Below, in pieces: positions 18,120 to 23,973 of a DNA stretch of 23,973 bases. Position 1 is the first letter of the stretch, and each line of letters opens with the position of its first letter. The notes below the pieces were generated by a model, which was not told where the DNA came from, did no database searches, and saw only the letters and a list, made by a program, of their open reading frames with translations. The DNA comes from Planctomycetota bacterium (lineage in GTDB: Bacteria; Planctomycetota; PLA2; JAEUHO01). The stretch lies in the NCBI GenBank assembly GCA_026647295.1, contig JAPKHB010000017.1, positions 1 to 23,973 of the forward strand, read 5' to 3'. Both the position numbers and the translations under genes were made by a program.

Positions 18120-19000
18120 GCGGGCTCTGGCCGCTGGTCCGGGCGGCGCCCCGCCACGCGCTCTCGCGCGCCGCGGGACGGCTGGGGCGCTGCCCCGCGC
18201 CCCGCTGGATCCTCACCCCGGTGCTCGCCGCCTACGCGCGGGCCTACGGCGCCGACCTGGGCGAGGCCGAGCGCCCCATCGGGGCGTACGCGACGTTCCT
18301 CGACTTCTTCACCCGCCGCCTCAAGCCGGGCGCCCGCCCCTTGCCCGAAGACCCCCGGGCGATCGCGTCGCCGGCCGACGGGCGGGTGCAGGCCGCGGGC
18401 CGGATCCACGCCGGAACCCTGCTGCAGGCCAAGGCTGTCCGGTACCGGGTGGCCGACCTGCTGGGTGACGCCGGCGCCGCGGCGGCCCTCGCCGGGGGAG
18501 AGTACCTCGTGGTCTACCTGGCCCCGGGCGACTACCACCGCTTCCACTGGCCCCTGGACGGCACCTTCGACGTCCTGATCCACCTTCCCGGAGACCTGTG
18601 GCCGGTCAACGAGCGCGCCGTGGACGCTGTGCCCGGGCTGTTTGCGCGCAACGAGCGGGTCGTCCTGCTGGGCCGCACGGCGCACGGGGCGCCGTTTGCC
18701 TTCGTCGCCATCGGGGCGCTCAACGTGGGGTCGATCCGCCTCGCGGTCGCGCCCGTGCGGACGAACCGCGTCGAGTGCGGCCGCCCGCGGCGGCGCCGGC
18801 TCACCGGTGCCCGGGGCCGGCGCGGCGACGAACTCGGATGGTTCGAGTTCGGATCCTCGCTCGCCCTCCTGTTGGGCCCCGGGGCGGGGACGCTGCTCCC
18901 CTTCGCCGCGGGGGCCCGCCTGCGCGCAGGACAGCCCGTCGGAGTTCAGGAGACCGGGATCTCGACGGCGGCGCTCCCCCCCTCCGCCAGTTCCACCTGA
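18116..19000 (+). CDS. psd: Phosphatidylserine decarboxylase proenzyme
   Basis: This 294-residue proenzyme makes phosphatidylethanolamine from phosphatidylserine at the inner membrane. The catalytic triad can be seen: Asp88 in SPADGRV, His141/His144 in DYHRFHW (equivalent to E. coli YHRVH) and Ser247 in FGSS. Self-cleavage between Gly246 and Ser247 would create the pyruvoyl group and subunits of about 246 and 48 residues. The site is FGSS rather than the commoner LGST. GALNVGSI before the site and RAGQPVG near the end are normal family landmarks. The last 14 or so residues (Ser/Ala/Pro-rich) extend past the usual end and are encoded in the overlap with the convergent gene. The GTG start overlaps the PHP gene stop as GTGA. 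No pssA is in the window. Confidence 0.93.
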   Translation: MSGLWPLVRAAPRHALSRAAGRLGRCPAPRWILTPVLAAYARAYGADLGEAERPIGAYATFLDFFTRRLKPGARPLPEDPRAIASPADGRVQAAGRIHAGTLLQAKAVRYRVADLLGDAGAAAALAGGEYLVVYLAPGDYHRFHWPLDGTFDVLIHLPGDLWPVNERAVDAVPGLFARNERVVLLGRTAHGAPFAFVAIGALNVGSIRLAVAPVRTNRVECGRPRRRRLTGARGRRGDELGWFEFGSSLALLLGPGAGTLLPFAAGARLRAGQPVGVQETGISTAALPPSASST

Positions 19001-19800
19001 ACGCTGCCCAGGCGCCCCTCGCCGTCGAGCGCCGTCACGCGGTGCGGCCCCGCCGCGAGGCCCCGCAGGCAGAAGCTGCCGTCGGCATGGGCCTCGACGG
19101 TGAGCGCGCTGGGCGGAATCGGCCAGGTCGCGCCCAGGCGCCGCCAGGCGACCCGCACGGGCGCAACGGCCGGCGGGTCGCCCCGCACCACCCCTTCGAT
19201 CACGGCGCCGCGCGCCAGGAGCGCGAGTTCGACGATCGGGGCCGGTTCGCCTTCGCGCACCTCGATCGCGTCGCTCGTGACGGGCAGGAAGGGACTGGCC
19301 CAGGCGGTGGCGCGGTACCACCCGGGACGGATGCTCCAGAGCAGGAGCCGGTTCTTGAGCGTGCGGGCCACGTGGTCGCGCGCCCAGCCGGCCTGGGTCT
19401 GGCGTTCGAGGACGACGTGGCACAGCCCCGCCGGTGCCAGGTCGGCCGGGGTGCGCACCACCACGAGTACCCCCTGCGGACGCGCGAGCCGAACGGTCAG
19501 TTGGTCCGTGTCTACGGGCACGGCCAGGACGCGCGCGCCCACGGTGCCCAGGCTGAAGCGCAGGTCGTACCGGCCGTGGCCCAACCCCGTCACCGCGAAG
19601 CGCCCGTCGCCGTCGGTGAGGACCGGCAGGAGGTCGAGTCCGGGTGCGCCGCCGGTGCTGGCCACGGCCTCCACGCGCACGCCGACCAGGGGTCCCCCCT
19701 CGGTGTCGGTGACGACACCCGAGATCACGCCGCCCTCCGGGGAATCGTCGACGCCTTCGCCGGGCCGTTCGCCCGCCAACTCGCCTGGGATCGCGCCCAT
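18946..19800 (-). CDS. Carboxypeptidase regulatory-like (beta-sandwich) domain protein
   Basis: The protein is 284 residues. The N-terminal GVISGVVTDTEGGPLVGVRVEA with later TDGDGRFAVTGLGHGRYDLRF (about 22-75) is the classic carboxypeptidase-regulatory/transthyretin-like repeat. A second, weaker copy lies near the C-terminus (VIEGVVRGDPPAVAPVRVAW, ADGSFCLRGLAAGPHRV). Between them are beta-rich sequences such as VLVVVRTPADLAP. Such domains are usually extracytoplasmic binding or structural modules. Here the ATG at 19800, with GGGAGGGG about 8 bases upstream, gives no signal peptide, and no alternative upstream start adds one. So either it is cytoplasmic, it is exported by another route, or the 5' end is damaged. 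It converges on psd and overlaps its 3' end by 55 bases (18946-19000). I know of no specific function. Confidence 0.75.
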   Translation of the reverse strand: MGAIPGELAGERPGEGVDDSPEGGVISGVVTDTEGGPLVGVRVEAVASTGGAPGLDLLPVLTDGDGRFAVTGLGHGRYDLRFSLGTVGARVLAVPVDTDQLTVRLARPQGVLVVVRTPADLAPAGLCHVVLERQTQAGWARDHVARTLKNRLLLWSIRPGWYRATAWASPFLPVTSDAIEVREGEPAPIVELALLARGAVIEGVVRGDPPAVAPVRVAWRRLGATWPIPPSALTVEAHADGSFCLRGLAAGPHRVTALDGEGRLGSVQVELAEGGSAAVEIPVS

Positions 19801-20160
19801 CGCTGGGACCCCTCCCTTCGAGGCCCACCACCTCCAGGGCGAGGATACGCCGGCGCCCGCGGCCTGACCCGCCCGGCTCCGGGCGTTCCGGGCGTCCGGG
19901 GGGGGACGGCGCGGGACCGTCGCGACCACGGTTGCGGCCCGGGACCCGCCGGCCGGGGCGCGCCCCCGGGCCGGGGCGACGAGGGCCGCGCAGCCCGCGG
20001 GACCGGGCTTCGTGACCGGTCCGCCACCGCGCCCCCCCACGGCGCGCTCCCGCAGGAAGGCGGGCCCCTGCCCCGGGCCGCGGGCGGGAACGTGCGCCGC
20101 CGAAAGTGGGTGGCCGCATGCGGGGCGCGCTACCGTGGCCGCCCCTTCCCGGAGTCGCCC
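19801..20160. other. Intergenic region before gltX
   Basis: These 360 bases contain no believable gene; open frames here are Arg/Pro/Gly-rich and lack homology. Visible structure is a tandem 9-mer TCCGGGCGT twice (19878-19895), a perfect 7-bp hairpin with 9-base loop (20000-20006 with 20016-20022, GGACCGG/CCGGTCC), a possible -10 TACCGT at 20131-20136, and the gltX ribosome site GGAG at 20151-20154. It must hold divergent promoters for gltX and the carboxypeptidase-like gene. Confidence 0.5.
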
Positions 20161-20838
20161 ATGTCCGCCCCCGCCGTCGTCCGCGTCGCGCCGAGCCCCA
20201 CCGGGGACCCGCACGTGGGGACCGCCTACATCGCCCTCTTCGACCACGTGTTCGCGCGGCGCACGGGAGGTCGCTTCATCCTGCGCATCGAGGACACCGA
20301 CCAGACGCGCTACGACGCCGGCTCGGAGGCCCAGATCACGGAGAGCCTGCGCTGGCTCGGCCTCACCTACGACGAGGGGCCGGACGTGGGAGGGCCCAAC
20401 GGCCCGTACCGCCAGAGCGAGCGCACGGCGATCTACCGCCGGCACGTCGAGCTGCTCCTCGAGTCCGGCGGGGCCTACCGCTGTTTCTGCACCCCCGAGC
20501 GGCTCGAGGACCTGCGCCGCGCCCAGCGCGCGCGCAAGGCGCCTCCGGGCTACGACGGCCTGTGCCGCGGGCTGCTCCCCGAAGAGGTGCGCGCGCAGGT
20601 CGAACGCGGCGTGCCGCACGTCGTGCGCCTCAAGGTGCCCAAGGATCGCACGGTCGAGTTCGAAGACCGCCTGCGGGGCCGGGTGGCCATCGAAGGCCAC
20701 ACGATCGACGACCAGGTGCTGCTCAAGTCGGACGGGTTCCCGACCTACCACCTGGCCAACGTGGTGGACGACCGCCTCATGGAGGTCACGGACGTGATCC
20801 GCGCCGAGGAGTGGATCACCTCGACCCGCGGCCGGTGA
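20161..20838 (+). CDS. gltX: Glutamyl-tRNA synthetase, N-terminal fragment (truncated)
   Basis: GltX charges tRNA-Glu with glutamate. The start is clear: ATG with GGAG 6 bases upstream. The Rossmann catalytic half is complete to about residue 222. It has APSPTGDPHVGTAY (HIGH equivalent PHVG), RIEDTDQTRY, the zinc-finger-like CFC...YDGLCR, LKSDGFPTYHLANVVDD, and RAEEWITST. At that point a normal GltX continues into PKH...LYxxxGW and then KMSKS and the anticodon-binding domain. Here it reads RGR and stops at TGA, giving 225 residues instead of about 480-500. Missing KMSKS means no activity. The break coincides with the composition change, so truncation by a contig join or rearrangement is likelier than natural decay; the preserved part shows no other lesion. 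Confidence 0.9.
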   Translation: MSAPAVVRVAPSPTGDPHVGTAYIALFDHVFARRTGGRFILRIEDTDQTRYDAGSEAQITESLRWLGLTYDEGPDVGGPNGPYRQSERTAIYRRHVELLLESGGAYRCFCTPERLEDLRRAQRARKAPPGYDGLCRGLLPEEVRAQVERGVPHVVRLKVPKDRTVEFEDRLRGRVAIEGHTIDDQVLLKSDGFPTYHLANVVDDRLMEVTDVIRAEEWITSTRGR

Positions 20839-20840
20839 CT
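20824..20840. other. Composition and gene breakpoint (probable chimeric join)
   Basis: GltX similarity ends at about 20829-20832 and the next protein's sensible sequence (GDYIHIVPEDLL) starts at about 20834 without a start codon; its frame is closed by a TGA at 20795 inside gltX. GC content drops at once and stays lower to the window end. No inverted repeats, target duplication, tRNA or integrase is visible at the join. Confidence 0.8.
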
Positions 20841-21898
20841 ACATTCACATCGTTCCCGAGGATTTGCTCGAACCCGGCACGGACTACACGGTTCGGGTCG
20901 AGACTGCGTACGAAACGGGCGGCTATCGTGTCGGCAATCTACGCTTTGGCGGAAGGGTGGCGGGCGGCGCGTCCACCGCCCTTACGTTGCATGTGGCGGC
21001 GCGCGACGTTGATCGGTTTCCGCTGCATACTGCCGAGAACTACGTGAGCGCGCTCGAATTCACGCGGCTTGCCGTGCCCGTGCCCACGATGATGCCCAGC
21101 CTCAACCAGATCGGATTCGATTACGCCGAGATGATCCTTGGCGCCGCGGCCGTGAGCGAGCCCGACCCGAGTGGACGCGGCAATTGCGTCGTCTGGACCA
21201 TCGGTGGCCGCATTGACGAACGCGGCAACCTTGTGCCCAACGTCATGCAGGGTGTGAACACGGAAACCGACTTCACGTTCCCGTTCAATGGCCGCTATTC
21301 CGGCAACGATTTCATTCTCGAAGCGCGGAATATCACGCTCGGCGTCACCGGTATCGACATCCCGTTCCGCAGACTCGAACTGCGCGGGCGCCTTGGCGCA
21401 GATGGCCGCGTACTGCCCGGCGCAACCGCCTACGCGGAAACGCAAGCGTTGTCTGTGCCGACCTACGGCCCGCTACTCGTTCTCGCCGGGCTTGCCAATA
21501 ATTTTTGGGAGAAGTTGCTGGTCGTGGGCACATACGTGACACGCTCCTACGACGGCCGCGGTACGGCCAATCTGCGGCCCGAGGGCGTTTCCGTCAGCGG
21601 ACTCACGTACACACCGGCTGCGGACGGCACGCCCGGAAGTATCGCCGCGACGATAGCGTTAGAACCCGGCGCCAGCTACCGTGTCAGCGAGCACCGGGCC
21701 GCCATCCTCCTGCTCGACGCGAATACCGGCGCGGCGGTTCCGCTCGACTACAACCTGAACCTCCGTTGCACCCACGACGATGCCGGCCAACTGAGTACGA
21801 TTGTGCTCACCATCCCTGCCGATGCAACCTTACCCCCGCACCTGCGCGCGCTCGTCATGCTCGACGTCTTTCCCTTATACCAGCAGGACATCAGCTAA
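20834..21898 (+). CDS. Unrecognised beta-rich protein, 5'-truncated
   Basis: 354 residues are visible and the beginning is missing. I do not recognise a family. The sequence looks extracytoplasmic and beta-rich. An opening fibronectin/Ig-like phrase LLEPGTDYTVRVET is echoed near the end by LEPGASYRVSE. Many short alternating hydrophobic strands lie between, with few Lys and no transmembrane helix. Only two Cys are present. No catalytic motif stands out. The first codons shown follow the breakpoint directly; the first in-frame start-like codon is a TTG at 20864, but LLEPGTDY reads as mid-domain, so a true start there is unlikely. Codon use is clearly less GC-biased than in the genes before 20,830 and like that of the next gene. 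It ends 41 bases from the convergent glycoside-hydrolase-like gene. Confidence 0.6.
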   Translation, partial: GDYIHIVPEDLLEPGTDYTVRVETAYETGGYRVGNLRFGGRVAGGASTALTLHVAARDVDRFPLHTAENYVSALEFTRLAVPVPTMMPSLNQIGFDYAEMILGAAAVSEPDPSGRGNCVVWTIGGRIDERGNLVPNVMQGVNTETDFTFPFNGRYSGNDFILEARNITLGVTGIDIPFRRLELRGRLGADGRVLPGATAYAETQALSVPTYGPLLVLAGLANNFWEKLLVVGTYVTRSYDGRGTANLRPEGVSVSGLTYTPAADGTPGSIAATIALEPGASYRVSEHRAAILLLDANTGAAVPLDYNLNLRCTHDDAGQLSTIVLTIPADATLPPHLRALVMLDVFPLYQQDIS

Positions 21899-21939
21899 GC
21901 GCCGCCGCTGCGTGTTTCACCGGACGTTTGGATTTACGG

Positions 21940-23784
21940 TTACTCTTCGGCGATTGCTTCCTCATACGCGGCGCGGTAACTGGATTCGGTGGCGATGTCA
22001 TTGCAGAGAACGGCGATACCGGCATCGTGCAAGGTTCCGAACTGTATGCTGGCGCGTCCATTCTCAGCAGTGAGTGGCAGGGGAGAGACACCCTCGGGCG
22101 CCACGCGCAACGCCGTTTGGGGACGAATCCACTCGGGCAGCGTCACGTCGAGGGTAACGCCTTCTTTGTCCACGAAGGGGTAGGCCTCGGGATGGATTTC
22201 GTAGTCCGTGTTCGTGATGCACAGGATCAGCTTGTCCCAACCAAGGAGCGGCGCGACATCGACCTTTTCCGGAGCAGCCGCTTCGAGTTGCCCGGGTTCG
22301 CTGGCCAGGAAGTCGCCGCGCAGCACACGCAGGACGCGCCCCCAATGCTGCATGGCTTCGCGCACGTCCGGATACTTGTCCGCGATCTCCTGGTCGTAAT
22401 TGAACCAGAGGATGCCCTTGGCGCCCCGGCCAATGTTAAGCACGAGTTGCGCCGCCAATTCCTCGCGGGTCGGCACGGGCCGCTTCGGGCGTTCGCCCCA
22501 ATTTGCAATGCCTTGCGTCCAAATCCAGATGGGCTTGGGTTCGGCGGCCATCTTGAGGTCGCGCGTATAGTAGGCGGTTTCCTCCAGGCGCGTGCCGTAG
22601 AATTTCGGCCACAGGCTGCTCGAGGGCGCCGTCACCGAGTAGTGATCCTGGCAGGCGATGTCCGGAATGGGCGCGTATTCGAAGAATTTGATGTTGCGGC
22701 ACAGCGTAATGAAGGTCGGACGGGTGGTATCGTACAGGCGCACCGCCCGGTCGCAATATTCCATGATGTTTGCGGGAATCGACCAGTCCGGCTCGTCTTG
22801 GAGCATCCAGCAGATGACCGCCGGATGACCGCTCAGCTCGCGGACGCGGTCCGGGTTCACGGGTTGGCCGGTATGCACCATCGCGCGAAAGCCATACTTC
22901 GGCACGGCCTCGGTAAAGAACGGCTTATCCGGCGGACCACCTTCGACTACCGTGTCGATGTGCATCCGGTGGAGTATGTCCCACGTCTTTTCGTTGGCCG
23001 TCCATGTGCCGATAGGGAACTCATCTGGAAATGCGCGCCGGTGCGCACATATCGCCCGCTCCGCGCCGTCCTCGCCGACGGTTACGCGCACCACGAATAG
23101 GTGCGCCGACGGTAGCGGCTCCGCGAGGGTCAGCCGGCCTATCGCATGCCCTTTCGCCGGCAATTGCGCCGCACTCCATTCGACATTCACCGTCTGCCTG
23201 CCGATAACCTCGGCATTGCGAAGCGCAAACGGCGCTTCGCCCGAGTTGCGCAAATACAGCTCGAACTGCCGCATATCCGGCATGACACGGATGAACGAAA
23301 CGCTTACGGGGTCTGCGCGCAGCTCGCCGGCGTATTTCGTTGTCACGCGGCCGTCTCGATCGACGTAGCTGAACTCGAATGGCTTGCCTTCCGCAAAATC
23401 CTCCGTGACGCCGTTGATTTCGAGCACGCTCGTCGCACCGGGTTCCGGCTGTTCATTCGAGCAGCGGTCCCACGCCACAAAGTGGTTGAGCCGCCAGTAG
23501 GATTCGTCATAGCCGTTCATGCGCCAGAAATGCAGATTGATCGGATCATCGCTGGCGTTCGTGAAATAAACATAGACAAGGCCGCCCTTGTTGGTGATTT
23601 CACTCTCGAACTCTTTCACTTTTTCCGCTTCCCAGCGCGCGGGCCGGTAGTGGACATAATCGACGCGAATCCGCTCCGTGCTCTTGGCCTGACGCTCCGC
23701 GCCCACCTGCGCCGTCTGAGCGCAAAGGAAGGGAGACGCGAATAAGATGCTGAACAAGACCGTGTAAACGCTTCGGTATGTCAT
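21940..23784 (-). CDS. Secreted glycoside-hydrolase-like protein (TIM-barrel)
   Basis: The protein is 614 residues. A signal peptide (about 1-21, ending FLCAQ) is followed by a beta-sandwich-like N-terminal region to about 270. A (beta/alpha)8-like region then runs to about 520: FPIGTWTANEKTWDIL, YGFRAMVHTG, VICWMLQDEPDW (Asp330-Glu331, the likely acid/base on strand 4), PDIACQDHYSV, PKPIWIWTQG and GAKGILWFNYD. A final beta domain follows. The layout resembles clan GH-A enzymes (GH2/GH5/GH42-like), but the strand-7 position where the nucleophile Glu is expected reads WTQG, so activity and family are uncertain. ATG 23784 is chosen over upstream in-frame ATGs at 23805 and 23790, because AGGAG lies 7 bases before it and the signal peptide then begins properly (MTYRSVY). 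Confidence 0.75.
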   Translation of the reverse strand: MTYRSVYTVLFSILFASPFLCAQTAQVGAERQAKSTERIRVDYVHYRPARWEAEKVKEFESEITNKGGLVYVYFTNASDDPINLHFWRMNGYDESYWRLNHFVAWDRCSNEQPEPGATSVLEINGVTEDFAEGKPFEFSYVDRDGRVTTKYAGELRADPVSVSFIRVMPDMRQFELYLRNSGEAPFALRNAEVIGRQTVNVEWSAAQLPAKGHAIGRLTLAEPLPSAHLFVVRVTVGEDGAERAICAHRRAFPDEFPIGTWTANEKTWDILHRMHIDTVVEGGPPDKPFFTEAVPKYGFRAMVHTGQPVNPDRVRELSGHPAVICWMLQDEPDWSIPANIMEYCDRAVRLYDTTRPTFITLCRNIKFFEYAPIPDIACQDHYSVTAPSSSLWPKFYGTRLEETAYYTRDLKMAAEPKPIWIWTQGIANWGERPKRPVPTREELAAQLVLNIGRGAKGILWFNYDQEIADKYPDVREAMQHWGRVLRVLRGDFLASEPGQLEAAAPEKVDVAPLLGWDKLILCITNTDYEIHPEAYPFVDKEGVTLDVTLPEWIRPQTALRVAPEGVSPLPLTAENGRASIQFGTLHDAGIAVLCNDIATESSYRAAYEEAIAEE

Positions 23785-23834
23785 GCTCATACTCCTGATT
23801 GGCATATCGAAATTCGATCCCGTGCCCCCCTTTC

Positions 23835-23843
23835 TTTATAGCA
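23835..23843 (-). promoter_or_regulatory. Extended -10 promoter of the glycoside-hydrolase-like gene
   Basis: On the minus strand the sequence reads TGC-TATAAA, an extended -10 (TGnTATAAT-like), about 50 bases before the ATG at 23784. No good -35 is visible, which fits an extended -10 promoter. It is the most AT-rich spot in the surrounding DNA. Confidence 0.5.
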
Positions 23844-23876
23844 AAACTCCATGGAACCGCGCACCGGACTGGAATC

Positions 23877-23931
23877 GGAGGGCGATTCTGTAGTATTACC
23901 TGCCTCCGAAGCGGTTCAGGAGTCGCCCTCC
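23877..23931. repeat. Inverted repeat near the window end
   Basis: Perfect 9-base arms GGAGGGCGA (23877-23885) and TCGCCCTCC (23923-23931) extend inward by four more pairs, two of them G.T. The loop contains a smaller CCG-AAG-CGG hairpin. The remaining DNA from 23806 to 23973 shows no gene. It could be a regulatory structure or an operator upstream of the minus-strand gene, or the leader of a gene beyond the window. Confidence 0.45.
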
Positions 23932-23973
23932 AACGCGGCTGCGGCGATTCGGTTACCGATGGCGCCGGGGCAG

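Noticed and set aside
19725..20027. A small minus-strand gene of about 100 codons before gltX
   Set aside because: The product is Arg/Pro/Ser-rich with no motif and overlaps the 5' end of the carboxypeptidase-like gene in another frame.
20824..20900. A mobile element or phage integration into gltX
   Set aside because: No integrase, transposase, terminal repeats, target-site duplication or tRNA is seen, and the downstream gene is itself cut at the same point.

Overview
The window joins two unlike pieces of DNA. Positions 1 to about 20,830 are extremely GC-rich (roughly three quarters G+C by eye). Genes there are densely packed, with GTG starts, tiny gaps and overlapping stop/start codons. The glutamyl-tRNA synthetase N-terminus (PHVG form of HIGH, GDPHVGTAYIALF block) resembles Planctomycetota/Chlamydiota-type GltX from memory. 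With the giant TPR/alpha-2-macroglobulin gene this makes a planctomycete or related high-GC Gram-negative my best guess, but it is an inference. From about 20,830 to the end the GC content falls to near 55-60 %, codon use relaxes, and the genes are of a different kind.

Layout of the GC-rich part. A DnaE-family replicative/translesion polymerase (126-3308, +) is followed by a family-2 glycosyltransferase (3436-4272, +). The glycosyltransferase shares its stop codon bases with a convergent, membrane-anchored protein of unknown function (4269-5039, -). Upstream of that gene on the minus strand are a PAS/degenerate-GGDEF protein (5152-6078) and a huge secreted alpha-2-macroglobulin-like protein (6170-14235). 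The last is split into two overlapping frames by an apparent one-base loss in a run of six G. Divergent from it runs a compact four-gene plus-strand operon: a polytopic GT39/ArnT-like glycosyltransferase (14382-16091), 6-phosphofructokinase (16117-17265), a PHP-family phosphoesterase (17262-18119) and phosphatidylserine decarboxylase (18116-19000). The last two junctions are ATGA and GTGA overlaps. A convergent carboxypeptidase-regulatory-like protein (18946-19800, -) overlaps the decarboxylase 3' end by 55 bp. The GC-rich part ends inside gltX (20161-20838), which breaks off at about residue 222, before the KMSKS half of the enzyme.

The last 3.1 kb holds the 3' part of an unrecognised protein that begins at the break with no start of its own (20834-21898, +). 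A convergent secreted glycoside-hydrolase-like protein follows (21940-23784, -), with a good extended -10 promoter and Shine-Dalgarno site. Two genes broken at one point, plus a composition step and no mobile-element signature, suggest a chimeric contig rather than a natural insertion.

Themes: envelope work dominates (macroglobulin, two glycosyltransferases, phosphatidylethanolamine synthesis), mixed with DNA polymerase and central metabolism. The most interesting points are the frameshifted macroglobulin with a second macroglobulin-like module at its C-terminus, a GGDEF domain that lost its catalytic motif but kept an RxxD c-di-GMP site, a DnaE whose PHP metal site is eroded, and a phosphofructokinase with mixed ATP/PPi signature residues. 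I found no CRISPR array, tRNA, rRNA, transposase or defence island.
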